From contig NZ_JACHMM010000001.1 of assembly GCF_014204975.1 (NCBI RefSeq), positions 2,976,001-3,040,000 of the forward strand: a stretch of DNA of 64,000 nt, written 5' to 3'. This DNA comes from Jiangella mangrovi. GTDB taxonomy: Bacteria > Actinomycetota > Actinomycetes > Jiangellales > Jiangellaceae. Each line of letters begins with the position of its first letter. The first letter of the stretch is position 1. The notes under the pieces were generated by a model. That model was not told the origin of the DNA, ran no database searches, and saw only the letters and a list, made by a program, of their open reading frames with translations. Below are positions 39,653 through 48,455 of this stretch, in pieces. Position numbers and translations under genes: made by a program.

Positions 39653-40711
39653 ATGAAGGCTGTCGTGAAGGGCCTGCTCGTCGCCGCGGCCGGCGCCGTC
39701 CTGGTGCTGGCCGTTCCCGATGCCGCGGCGGCGCGCGGCGGCTCCGGCGGCGACGAGACCGGCTCGGGCTACGAGGTCGGGGTCGAGGTGACGTTCACCG
39801 GCGACGGCGCACCCGGCGGCGGTGGCACGGTCACGGTGTCCATCCCGCCCGTCTGCTGGTGGGAGTCGGTGTCGCCGACCATGATGGACGGCTCGCCCGT
39901 CGACAGCGGCGATCCTGCGGCGGTGTGGGAGTGGTTCCAGGAGATCCGGCCCTTCCTCAGCGGTCACGCTACGGCCGGCCGGTACGAGTTCCCGTCGGAG
40001 GACGTCTTCCTCTGGGCCATCGCCCAGGAAGAGGCGGGGAACGACATGACCTGGTACGCCATCTCCACCGACTCGCCCGACGTCAAGGTCTGCTCGCCGA
40101 ACATCACCCAGGTCCCCGAGGAGCACGGCGGCGAGGTCGCCCAGCGGTACGCGCCGTTCGCGGCGGGTGACCCGCCGGCGCCGGCGGTCGACCCCGAGAC
40201 GCTCGCCGTCGAGGCCCGCGACCTCATGGAGATCGACGAGCCCGTCGTCGACCGCAACCCGAAGCTGACCGGCCTCGGCGACGCGACGTTCGTCAACCTG
40301 CACACCTGGTTCTGGGTCGTCGATCCCGAGACGGTCGGCGGCGACACCGGCACCCGGACCATCCGCGCCGACGTCGAGGGCTCGGACGTGTGGGCCGAGG
40401 TCACGGCCACCACCGACGGACTCTCCATCGCCTCGCCCAACGGCGCGCGGCAGTGCGACCCCGAGCGCGCGCAGGTCGCGTGGGCGTCCGGCGCCTCCGA
40501 CGCCGACGGCTGCACCGTCCAGTTCACCCGCGCCTCCGTCGCCTATCCCGAGGGGTACCCCGTCACCGCGACGACGGCGTGGACCGCGACCTGGGAGGGC
40601 CAGGAGGAGGACGGAACCGCGGTCGGGGGGGACCTCGATCCGCTGCAGCGGGAATGGCCGGTGAACGTCCCGGTGGCCGAGGTCCAGACCGTCGTCAAGG
40701 GCGGCAACTGA
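39653..40711 (+). CDS. secreted protein of unknown function
   Basis: This 352-residue exported protein has a signal peptide to about residue 27 (LLVAAAGAVLVLAVPDAAAA). The mature region is acidic and Trp/Gly/Pro-rich, with repeated beta-type segments (VEVTFTGDGAPGGGGTVTV, VWAEVTATTDGLSIASP, WTATWEGQEEDG). Two late cysteines (RQCDPERAQ and DGCTVQF) may pair. No membrane helix follows the signal, and no family is recognised. ATG 39653 is used because it gives the cleanest signal peptide, although the ribosome site is weak. Confidence 0.7.
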   Translation: MKAVVKGLLVAAAGAVLVLAVPDAAAARGGSGGDETGSGYEVGVEVTFTGDGAPGGGGTVTVSIPPVCWWESVSPTMMDGSPVDSGDPAAVWEWFQEIRPFLSGHATAGRYEFPSEDVFLWAIAQEEAGNDMTWYAISTDSPDVKVCSPNITQVPEEHGGEVAQRYAPFAAGDPPAPAVDPETLAVEARDLMEIDEPVVDRNPKLTGLGDATFVNLHTWFWVVDPETVGGDTGTRTIRADVEGSDVWAEVTATTDGLSIASPNGARQCDPERAQVAWASGASDADGCTVQFTRASVAYPEGYPVTATTAWTATWEGQEEDGTAVGGDLDPLQREWPVNVPVAEVQTVVKGGN

Positions 40712-40899
40712 GAGGCATTCCGGGAAGATTTCCTGTGCGGCGGTTCGACAGCGAGTTGGTCACAGGTATATCTCGGCTGCTCAGCGTGCGGTCGAATGGC
40801 GATATCGGCAGTTAGCCTACGCCTTGGATTCGTTCCGATTTCGGCCCCACCGGATACGAGTGGCACGGCCGATGAAGCATCTGGGGCCTGGAGGGGCAG

Positions 40900-42015
40900 A
40901 TGAACAAGAGGTTTCGGCTCGCCGCTGCGCTGAGCGCGGTCGCGCTCGCGGTGGCGGCCTGTGGTGAGGCTCCCGACGAGGAGGGTGGCGACGGCGCCAC
41001 CGGCACGTCGACCGCGGGGGGCGACGGCGCTGCCGACTTCACCGCCTGCATGGTCTCTGACCAGGGCGGTATCAACGACCGCTCGTTCAACGAGACGTCC
41101 TACAACGGTCTGGTGCTCGCCCAGGAGGAGGGCATCATCCCGGAGCCGAAGTTCGCCGAGTCGCAGACCGACGCGGACTACGGCCCCAACGTCGACGCCA
41201 TGGTCCAGGACGACTGCGGCATCATCGTGACGGTCGGCTTCCTGCTGGCCGACGCGACCCGCGAGGCGGCCGAGGCCAACCCGGACGAGCACTTCGCGAT
41301 CGTCGACTTCCAGTACGCCGACGAGACCGGCGCGCCGACGCCGATCGACAACGTCAAGCCGCTGGTGTTCAACACGCAGGAGGCGGCGTTCCTGGCCGGC
41401 TACGCGTCGGCCGCGCACTCCACGACCGGCATCGTCGGCACCTGGGGCGGCGCGAAGATCCCGACGGTCACCATCTTCATGGACGGCTTCTACGACGGCG
41501 TCCAGTACTACAACCAGCAGAAGGGCGCCCAGGTCCAGGTGCTCGGCTGGGACAAGGCGACCCAGGAGGGCCAGTTCGTCGGCGACTTCGCCAACACGGG
41601 CCTGGCCCGCCAGATCAGCGACAACCTGATCAGCCAGGGCGCCGACGTGCTGCACCCGGTCGCCGGCCCGCTGGCCGAGAGCGCGGCCATCGCGGCTCAG
41701 GCGGCCGGCAACGTGGCGGTCGTGTGGGCCGACTCCGACGGCTTCGAGTCCGCGCCCGACTACGGCGACGTCATCCTGACGTCGGTGCTCAAGGGCATGG
41801 ACCAGGCCGTTCTCGCGGCGACGCAGGAGGCCGCGGACGGCGCGTTCACGAACGAGCCGTACATCGGCACGCTCGAGAACGGCGGCGTCGGCATCGCGCC
41901 GTTCCACGACTTCGACTCCACGGTCACGCAGGAGACGAAGGACGAGCTGGCAGCCATCCAGGAGCAGATCATCTCCGGTGAGCTGACGGTCGAGTCTGAC
42001 GCGGCCTTCTCCTGA
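40900..42015 (+). CDS. BmpA/Med-family nucleoside-binding lipoprotein
   Basis: This 371-residue binding protein of a nucleoside ABC importer has a signal with lipobox VAAC near residue 21 and a Gly/Thr linker. The BmpA fold shows MVSDQGGINDRSFNETSYNG, VTVGFLLADATREAA and the late GVGIAPFHDFDS. A GGAGGGG ribosome site precedes ATG 40900. The 188-bp upstream gap holds its promoter but no other gene. It is followed by ATPase, two permeases and cytidine deaminase, which fits nucleoside uptake and salvage. A strong hairpin separates it from the ATPase. Confidence 0.93.
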   Translation: MNKRFRLAAALSAVALAVAACGEAPDEEGGDGATGTSTAGGDGAADFTACMVSDQGGINDRSFNETSYNGLVLAQEEGIIPEPKFAESQTDADYGPNVDAMVQDDCGIIVTVGFLLADATREAAEANPDEHFAIVDFQYADETGAPTPIDNVKPLVFNTQEAAFLAGYASAAHSTTGIVGTWGGAKIPTVTIFMDGFYDGVQYYNQQKGAQVQVLGWDKATQEGQFVGDFANTGLARQISDNLISQGADVLHPVAGPLAESAAIAAQAAGNVAVVWADSDGFESAPDYGDVILTSVLKGMDQAVLAATQEAADGAFTNEPYIGTLENGGVGIAPFHDFDSTVTQETKDELAAIQEQIISGELTVESDAAFS

Positions 42016-42028
42016 CAGTTGGTCACGA

Positions 42029-42067
42029 GTACCCCGGACGGCCCGGTTCACGGGCCGTTCGGGGTAC
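42029..42067 (+). terminator. attenuator-like hairpin between binding protein and ATPase genes
   Basis: GTACCCCGGACGGCCCG (42029-42045) pairs with 42051-42067 over 17 bp with one G-U type mismatch and a 5-nt loop. It lies in the middle of a co-directional operon. It probably stops part of the transcripts, so the binding protein is made in excess. Confidence 0.6.
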
Positions 42068-42109
42068 CGTCGTGCTCACTTCGCTCGTACGAGGGAGGCG
42101 GTCCCGAAG

Positions 42110-43786
42110 GTGAAGCTCGAACTGCGGGGCATCACCAAGCGCTTCGGCAGCCTGGTGGCCAACGATTCCATCGACCTGGTGGTCGAGCCGGGCGAGATCC
42201 ACTGCCTGCTCGGCGAGAACGGCGCCGGCAAGAGCACGCTCATGAACGTGCTCTATGGCCTGTACCAGCCCGACGACGGCCAGATCGTCGTCGACGACCA
42301 GAAGGTCGCCTTCTCGGGACCGGGCGACGCCATGGCCGCCGGCATCGGCATGGTCCACCAGCACTTCATGCTGGTCCCGGTGTTCACCGTGGCCGAGAAC
42401 GTCATGCTCGGCCAGGAGCACGTGGGCAGGGGCCGGCTGCTCGACATGGACGCCGCCCGCCGCGACGTCCGCGAGATCTCCGACCGCTACGGCTTCAACG
42501 TCGACCCCGACGCCTACGTCGAGGACCTTGCTGTCGGCGTCCAGCAACGGGTCGAGATCATCAAGGCGCTGGTCCGCAAGGCCGACGTGCTCATCCTCGA
42601 CGAGCCGACCGCGGTGCTGACGCCGCAGGAGACCGACGAGCTGATCGCCATCATGCGCCAGCTCAAGGCCGACGGCACGTCCATCGTCTTCATCACGCAC
42701 AAGCTGCGCGAGGTCAAGGCCATCGCCGACCGCATCACGGTCATCCGCCGCGGCGCCGTCGTCGGCGAGGCGTCGCCGTCCGCGTCCGAGACCGACCTGG
42801 CCTCGATGATGGTCGGCCGCGCCGTCAGCCTCACCGTCGACAAGGCGCCGGCCGAGCCCGGCGACGTCGAGTTCTCCGTCACCGACCTCAGCGTGGTCGA
42901 CGAGCGCGGCACCGCCGTCGTCGACCACGTCTCGTTCGATGTGCGCGCCGGCGAGATCCTCGCGGTCGGCGGCGTCCAGGGCAACGGGCAGACGGAGCTG
43001 GTCGAGGCCATCCTCGGCGCACAGGAGCACGTCACCGGGTCCGTCACGCTCGGCGGCAAAGAGCTGCTCGGCCGGAGCATCGACGAGGTGCTCGAGTCCG
43101 GCGTCGGGTTCGTGCCCGAGGACCGCACCGTCGACGGCATCGTCTCCAGCTTCACCGTCGCCGAGAACCTCGTCCTCGACCTCTACAAGCGCGCGCCGTT
43201 CGCCCGCGGGCTGTCGCTGCGCGGGCCGGAGCTCGCGCGCAACGCGACGCAGCGGGTCGAGGAGTTCGACATCCGCACCAGCAGCATCGAGACCCCGGCC
43301 GGCACGCTCTCCGGCGGCAACCAGCAGAAGGTGGTCGTCGCCCGCGAGCTGTCCCGCCCGCTGAAGCTGTTCATCGCCGCCCAGCCCACCCGCGGCCTCG
43401 ACGTCGGCTCCATCGAGTTCGTGCACAAGCGCATCGTCCGCGAGCGCGACAACGGCACGCCGGTCATCATCGTCTCCACGGAGCTCGACGAGATCAGCGC
43501 CCTGGCCGACCGCATCGCCGTCATGTACCGCGGCCACATCGTCGGCATCGTCCCGGGCGACACCGACCGCGACGTGCTGGGCCTCATGATGGCCGGCATC
43601 GCGCCGGGCGAGGCGCGCGCCGAGGCCGAGGCGCACCCGACGGAGGTGACGCTCGCGGGCGACGGCGCGGCGGCCGACCCCGTCGAGGACCGCACTGCTG
43701 ACCCCGTCGGGGACCGCACCGCTGACGCCGTCGGCGACCGCACCGCTGACCCCGTCGCCGATGACCCGAAGGACGGACAGTCGTGA
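42110..43786 (+). CDS. nucleoside ABC importer ATPase (duplicated domains)
   Basis: This 558-residue ATPase with two fused nucleotide-binding domains is of the RbsA/YufO type. Domain 1 has GENGAGKSTLMNVLYG near residue 37, LAVGVQQRVEIIKAL near 142 and ILDEPTAVLT near 163. Domain 2 has the usual degenerate P-loop GGVQGNGQTELVEAI near 288, LSGGNQQKVVVAREL near 402 and AAQPTRGLDVGS. The last 36 residues are a tail of DPVEDRTA-like repeats also found in the kinase at 21742. Its stop overlaps the first permease start by 4 bp. Confidence 0.94.
   Translation: MKLELRGITKRFGSLVANDSIDLVVEPGEIHCLLGENGAGKSTLMNVLYGLYQPDDGQIVVDDQKVAFSGPGDAMAAGIGMVHQHFMLVPVFTVAENVMLGQEHVGRGRLLDMDAARRDVREISDRYGFNVDPDAYVEDLAVGVQQRVEIIKALVRKADVLILDEPTAVLTPQETDELIAIMRQLKADGTSIVFITHKLREVKAIADRITVIRRGAVVGEASPSASETDLASMMVGRAVSLTVDKAPAEPGDVEFSVTDLSVVDERGTAVVDHVSFDVRAGEILAVGGVQGNGQTELVEAILGAQEHVTGSVTLGGKELLGRSIDEVLESGVGFVPEDRTVDGIVSSFTVAENLVLDLYKRAPFARGLSLRGPELARNATQRVEEFDIRTSSIETPAGTLSGGNQQKVVVARELSRPLKLFIAAQPTRGLDVGSIEFVHKRIVRERDNGTPVIIVSTELDEISALADRIAVMYRGHIVGIVPGDTDRDVLGLMMAGIAPGEARAEAEAHPTEVTLAGDGAAADPVEDRTADPVGDRTADAVGDRTADPVADDPKDGQS
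43676..43765 (+). repeat. in-frame 24-bp coding repeat, second locus
   Basis: Units at 43676-43699, 43700-43723 and 43724-43747, plus a partial fourth, encode DPVEDRTA, DPVGDRTA, DAVGDRTA and DPVADD. The unit and its frame match 21814-21909. Confidence 0.9.
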
Positions 43787-45030
43787 CCGACACCCAGCCG
43801 GCCGCGCCCGAGGAGCAGCAGGCGAAGCCGCCCGCCGAAGAGAGCTTCGGCCAGCGGTTCATGCGCGAGCTGACCAGCGGCAGCATCCTGGTGACGATCC
43901 TGTCGGTGGTGCTGGCGCTGTTCATCGGCGCCATCCTCATCGCCGCGTCGGACCCCGAGGTGCAGGAGCCGGCGAAGTACTTCTTCTCGCGGCCGGGCGA
44001 CACCCTGTCGGCTGCCTGGGACTCCGTGAGCAGCGCTTACAGCGCCCTGTTCACCGGATCGATCATCGACATCAACGAGTACACCGTCGGCCGGGCGCTG
44101 CGCCCGCTGGCCGAGACCGCGACCAACGCCGCACCGCTCATCGCCGCGGGCCTCGGCGTCGCGCTGGCGTTCCGGGCCGGCCTGTTCAACATCGGCGCCG
44201 AGGGCCAGATCATCCTCGGCGCGATCCTGGCCGGCTACGTCGGCTTCGGGATGCACCTGCCGACCGGCCTGCACCTGATCGTCGGCGTGCTGGCCGGCAT
44301 CGTCGGCGGCGCGATCTGGGGCGGCATCGTCGGTGTGCTGAAGGCGCGGACGGGCGCCCACGAGGTCATCGTCACGATCATGCTCAACTACGTGGCGCGG
44401 TTCTTCATCGCCTACCTGCTGACGACGGCGGCCTTCCAGCGGCCAGGCGCGTCGAACCCCGTCAGCCCCATCGTCGACGAGTCCGCGCAGCTGACGCGGT
44501 TCTTCGACGACTCCCGGCTGCACCTCGGGTTCGTGCTCGTCCTCCTGGCCGCGTTCGGCGTCTGGTGGCTGCTCGAGCGCAGCACCATGGGCTTCGAGTT
44601 CCGCGCCGTCGGCGCCAACCCGAACGCCGCGCGCACGGCCGGCATGTCGGTCAGCCGCACCTACATCTGGGTGATGCTGCTGGCCGGTGGCCTGGCCGGC
44701 CTGGCCGGCGTCATGCAGGTGCTCGGGACGGAGCGGTACCTGACGGCCGGCATCTCCGCCGGCATCGGGTTCGACGCCATCACCGTCGCGCTGCTCGGCC
44801 GCGCGAGTCCGTGGGGGACGGTGGCCGCCGGGCTGCTGTTCGGCGCACTGCGCGCCGGCGGTGTGCCCATGCAGGCCGGCACCGGCACGCCCATCGACAT
44901 CATCCTGGTCATCCAGTCGCTCATCGTCCTGTTCATCGCGGCGCCGCCGCTGGTTCGCGCCATCTTCCGGGTGCCCGTCCGGTCGGCCGGCCAACCCGTC
45001 GCCGGGCTGCAGAGGGGGTGGGGCGCGTGA
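43783..45030 (+). CDS. nucleoside ABC importer permease 1
   Basis: This 415-residue permease of the BPD_transp_2 family (YufP-like) has a polar N-terminal tail of about 35 residues. Around eight to ten membrane helices follow, and FRAGLFNIGAEGQIILGAI is the family signature near residue 132. GTG 43783 overlaps the ATPase stop, and its own stop overlaps permease 2 (GTGA). It pairs with permease 2 to form the channel. Confidence 0.93.
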   Translation: MTDTQPAAPEEQQAKPPAEESFGQRFMRELTSGSILVTILSVVLALFIGAILIAASDPEVQEPAKYFFSRPGDTLSAAWDSVSSAYSALFTGSIIDINEYTVGRALRPLAETATNAAPLIAAGLGVALAFRAGLFNIGAEGQIILGAILAGYVGFGMHLPTGLHLIVGVLAGIVGGAIWGGIVGVLKARTGAHEVIVTIMLNYVARFFIAYLLTTAAFQRPGASNPVSPIVDESAQLTRFFDDSRLHLGFVLVLLAAFGVWWLLERSTMGFEFRAVGANPNAARTAGMSVSRTYIWVMLLAGGLAGLAGVMQVLGTERYLTAGISAGIGFDAITVALLGRASPWGTVAAGLLFGALRAGGVPMQAGTGTPIDIILVIQSLIVLFIAAPPLVRAIFRVPVRSAGQPVAGLQRGWGA

Positions 45031-46319
45031 GCGCGCCGACCATTCAGGCGCCGCCGCCCGCGGCCGTCTCGCCCGAGGAGCTCGCCCTGCGGCCGAGCTG
45101 GAAGACGCCCATCGTGTTCGGCGTGCTGGCGCTGGTCGCGCTCATCACGTTCGGCATCCTCGGCGAGTCCGGGCAGACCAGCACGTTCGGCATCTCCACC
45201 GGCTCCGACGCCTGGCAGATCGACCCGCTGGCGCTCTCGTCGCAGCCGGTGGCGCTGGGGCTGTCGCTGGTGTGCGTGGTCATCGCCGCGTACTCGGCCT
45301 GGCTGGTGCGGGCCGGGCAGGCCGTGCCGATGTGGCTGACGGTGCTGTTCACCGTCGCGTTCGTGCTGGCGTTCCTCGTGTGGGCGGTGGCCGGCGAGCA
45401 GATCTCGTTCACGTCGCTGCTGCAGGGCGCGCTGGCGCTGTCGGTGCCGCTGGTGTTCGGTGCGCTGTCCGGCGTGCTGTGCGAGCGGGCCGGCGTCATC
45501 AACATCGCCATCGAGGGCCAGCTGCTGGCCGGCGCCTTCCTGTCCGCTGTGGTCGCGACGCTGACCGGCAGCCTCTACGTGGGGCTCATCGCGGCGATCG
45601 TGGCCGGCCTGCTGGTGGCGTTCGTGCTGGCCGTGTTCGCGATCAAGTACATCGTCAACCAGATCATCGTCGGCGTCGTGCTGAACGTGCTGGTCATCGG
45701 CGTCACGAACTTCCTGTACGGGCAGCTGCTGGCGCCCGAGGCGGCCACCTGGAACAGCCCCGGCACGCTGCCGCGCATCGAGATCCCGCTGCTCAGCGAG
45801 ATCCCCGTCATTGGGCCGGTGCTGTTCGAGCAGACCATCGTCGTCTACGCCATGTACGTGACGGTGATCCTGGTGCAGATCGCGCTCTTCCGCACCCGCT
45901 GGGGCCTGCGCGTCCGCGCCGTCGGCGAGCACCCGAAGGCGGCCGACACCCTGGGCATCCAGGTCAACAAGGTGCGCTTCCGCAACGTCCTGCTGGGCGG
46001 CGCGGTGGCGGGTCTCGGCGGCGCGTTCTTCACGCTCGGCAACGTCGGCGCGTTCTCGCGGGAGATGTCGGCCGGGCAGGGCTTCATCGCGCTGGCCGCC
46101 ATGATCTTCGGCCGGTGGAGCCCGCTGGGGGCGCTCGGGGCGGCGCTGCTGTTCGGGTTCGCGAACAACCTGCAGAGCCTGCTGGGCATCATCGGCACGC
46201 CGATCCCCAGCGAGTTCATGCTGATGCTGCCGTACATCCTGACGATCTTCGCGGTCGCCGGGCTGGTCGGCCGGGTCCGCGCACCGGCCGCCGACGGCGA
46301 GCCGTACGTGAAGTCGTGA
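45027..46319 (+). CDS. nucleoside ABC importer permease 2
   Basis: This 430-residue BPD_transp_2 permease (YufQ-like) has the signature CERAGVINIAIEGQLLAGA near residue 152 and the EAA-like loop GVRVRAVGEHPKAADTLGI in form LRVRAVGEHPKAADT near 300. The N-terminal 60 residues include one extra helix. GTG 45027 overlaps the permease 1 stop. The stop overlaps the cytidine deaminase start (GTGA), so transport and salvage are translationally coupled. Confidence 0.93.
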   Translation: MSAPTIQAPPPAAVSPEELALRPSWKTPIVFGVLALVALITFGILGESGQTSTFGISTGSDAWQIDPLALSSQPVALGLSLVCVVIAAYSAWLVRAGQAVPMWLTVLFTVAFVLAFLVWAVAGEQISFTSLLQGALALSVPLVFGALSGVLCERAGVINIAIEGQLLAGAFLSAVVATLTGSLYVGLIAAIVAGLLVAFVLAVFAIKYIVNQIIVGVVLNVLVIGVTNFLYGQLLAPEAATWNSPGTLPRIEIPLLSEIPVIGPVLFEQTIVVYAMYVTVILVQIALFRTRWGLRVRAVGEHPKAADTLGIQVNKVRFRNVLLGGAVAGLGGAFFTLGNVGAFSREMSAGQGFIALAAMIFGRWSPLGALGAALLFGFANNLQSLLGIIGTPIPSEFMLMLPYILTIFAVAGLVGRVRAPAADGEPYVKS

Positions 46320-46720
46320 CGTCCGTCGATTGGGCTGCGTTGCGCGCGGCCGCCGCCGAGGTGGCCGCGCACGCCTACGCGCCCTACTCCGGGTTCCCGG
46401 TCGGCGCGGCGGCGCTGGTCTCCGACGGGCGCGTCGTCGTCGGCTGCAACGTCGAGAACGCGGCCTACGGGGTCACCCTCTGCGCCGAGTGCGGGCTGGT
46501 GTCGTCGCTGGTCGCCGGCGGGGGTGGACGGCTGGTCGCCTTCACCTGCGTGGGCGGGGAGGACCGGCACCTGATCATGCCCTGCGGACGGTGCCGGCAA
46601 CTGCTGTGGGAGCACGGCGGGGCCGCGTTGCTGGTCGAGACGCCGCTCGGCGTGCAGACCATGGACCAGGTGCTGCCGCAGGCGTTCGGCCCCGAGGACC
46701 TGCCGGACCCGCACCCGTAG
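46316..46720 (+). CDS. cdd: cytidine deaminase
   Basis: This 134-residue tetrameric-type enzyme converts cytidine and deoxycytidine to uridine forms. Zinc and catalytic residues are in VTLCAECGLV (Cys-Ala-Glu near 53-55) and MPCGRCRQLLWEH near 85. Substrate residues lie in CNVENAAYG. GTG 46316 overlaps the permease stop by 4 bp. Its product feeds uridine/deoxyuridine phosphorolysis, and DeoA is encoded 1.7 kb downstream. Confidence 0.95.
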   Translation: MTSVDWAALRAAAAEVAAHAYAPYSGFPVGAAALVSDGRVVVGCNVENAAYGVTLCAECGLVSSLVAGGGGRLVAFTCVGGEDRHLIMPCGRCRQLLWEHGGAALLVETPLGVQTMDQVLPQAFGPEDLPDPHP

Positions 46721-46806
46721 GTCTTGCCGGCGGCCGCGGGCCTGCCTCGCCGCCCGCCCGTAAGGTGGGGTCCGCCCCCGTCCGCGACCGTCCCCGGGAG
46801 TCGCTC

Positions 46807-47775
46807 ATGGAGTTGCAGACCGCGCGCGAGATCAAGGCCGAACTGCGCCGGCGCACCACCGCGCTGGCCGCGCCGCCCCGTCCGCACACGCCCACCGGAG
46901 GGGTCGCCGTCGGCGTGTGCGTCGTCGGGCCGCGGACCTACGGGGTCGCCGTGCGGACGTTCGGCACGTCCGAGCTGGCTCAGGCGGTCGTCGAGGCCGG
47001 GCGTGAGCTCGCCGGCGACCAGTGCGACGTCCGCGACGTCGGCGTCGTCCGCGCGCACACCGTCACCCAGCAATGGGACCCGGCCGACCTGCAGCAACGG
47101 CACCGCCCACTGCGGCCCGGGCTGTCGGTGTCGCACCTCGACGTCACGGCGGGCACCATCGGCGGCTTCGTCGTTCCCGCGTCCGACGGCGACGGCGGCG
47201 GCGTCCTCGTGCTGTCCAACAACCACGTGCTGGCCGACTCCGACCGCGGCCGGCCAGGCGACGTCATCGTCCAGCCGGGGGTGGCCGACGGCGGCGCGCC
47301 GGCGGCCGACCGCATCGGTGTGCTCGACGGCGTCGTGGCGCTCGACGAGGTGGCGCCCAACCTCGTCGACGCGGCGACGGCGCGGCTCGACGACGGCGTC
47401 GAGATGTCGGCCGACTACCCCGGCGGCCCGCTGACCGGCTGGGTCGCCGTCACCGACGACGTCGCCGTCGAGAAGGCCGGCCGCACCACCGGGCTCACCC
47501 AGGGCCGGGTCAGCGCCATCGAGATCGACGGCATCAGCGTGCAGTACCCGTCCGGTGTCCTCGAGTTCGACGACCAGATCGAGGTCACCGGTGGCGGGCG
47601 CGACGGGTTCTCGTCCGGCGGCGACAGCGGGTCCGTCGTCTACCGCCCCGACACCATGCAGGCCGTCGGCCTGCTCTTCGCCGGCAGCGACACCGGCGGC
47701 CCCGACGGCCAGGGGCTGACCTACTGCAACCCCATCGGCACGGTGCTCGAGAAGCTGGGCGTGCGGTTCGCCTGA
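46807..47775 (+). CDS. trypsin-like serine protease fold protein, no signal peptide
   Basis: This 322-residue protein has a chymotrypsin-like double barrel. The triad can be placed as His in LSNNHVLADS near residue 139, Asp in NLVDAATARLDD near 190 and Ser in SSGGDSGSVVYRP near 277. There is no signal peptide or membrane helix, which is unusual for this fold and suggests a cytosolic role. ATG 46807 has GGGAG upstream. It sits between cdd and deoA, where neither a protease nor a partner is expected. Activity is untested. Confidence 0.75.
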   Translation: MELQTAREIKAELRRRTTALAAPPRPHTPTGGVAVGVCVVGPRTYGVAVRTFGTSELAQAVVEAGRELAGDQCDVRDVGVVRAHTVTQQWDPADLQQRHRPLRPGLSVSHLDVTAGTIGGFVVPASDGDGGGVLVLSNNHVLADSDRGRPGDVIVQPGVADGGAPAADRIGVLDGVVALDEVAPNLVDAATARLDDGVEMSADYPGGPLTGWVAVTDDVAVEKAGRTTGLTQGRVSAIEIDGISVQYPSGVLEFDDQIEVTGGGRDGFSSGGDSGSVVYRPDTMQAVGLLFAGSDTGGPDGQGLTYCNPIGTVLEKLGVRFA

Positions 47776-47776
47776 G

Positions 47777-48412
47777 TCAGATCGCGGTGATCGACGACGG
47801 CGCCCGCTCGGCCCGGGCGAGGGCCCGGAGCACGGCCGGCGTGCCATGCTTGCGCGCCGACAACGTCGTGAGCAGGGCGAACACCGGTGCCAGTGCGACG
47901 TCGGGCAGCTCCGGCGTCTCGATGCCGACGCTGACGGCGAGGTCGTCGTCGTGGACGGCGATCTCGAGCAGCCGCGTCGTCAGGTAGTCGTCGAGGCTCA
48001 GCGACCAGCGGCCGGTCAGGTGCACGACGCGGTCGGCCGGCTCGGCGGCGAGGGCCGTGCGTAGTGCCGCCAGCGTCGCCGTCGTCCGCTCCACCAAGGC
48101 ATCGGGACCATCGGCGGCGTTGGCGTCGCCGCCCGCGCGGATCTTCACGTTGGTCGCTGAGTCGACGCCGGTGTCGATCCAGGTGGACCGGGTGTAGTGG
48201 TCGAGCAGTGCGGCGGGCGGCACGTCCGGCACCGGCGTCGCCAGCACGTCCGGCAGCCCGAGGACCTGCCCGGCGAGGTGCCCGGCGAGCCCGGCGACCG
48301 TGAACTCCTCGAGGGCGCTCGGCTCGTCCCAATGGCGTGCAACCGCCGGGTCGCGGAGCAGCGCGATCGCCGTCGCCGCCGCGTCGAGATAGGTCTGCCG
48401 CACCGTCGTCAT
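47777..48412 (-). CDS. mycothiol-dependent maleylpyruvate isomerase/DinB-like protein
   Basis: This 211-residue four-helix metal-binding protein is of the MDMPI_N/DinB kind. Candidate metal-binding His residues are in VAGLAGHLAGQVLG and LEIAVHDDDLAV, the third in the first helix region (RHWDEP). Such proteins use mycothiol in isomerase or transferase reactions in actinobacteria. The substrate is unknown. The 5' part is opposite the deoA promoter. Its 3' end is one base from the protease gene. Confidence 0.8.
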   Translation of the reverse strand: MTTVRQTYLDAAATAIALLRDPAVARHWDEPSALEEFTVAGLAGHLAGQVLGLPDVLATPVPDVPPAALLDHYTRSTWIDTGVDSATNVKIRAGGDANAADGPDALVERTTATLAALRTALAAEPADRVVHLTGRWSLSLDDYLTTRLLEIAVHDDDLAVSVGIETPELPDVALAPVFALLTTLSARKHGTPAVLRALARAERAPSSITAI

Positions 48413-48455
48413 GCCCGTCAGCCTACGGGCGCGGCGGAAGTGCGATGATCCCACC

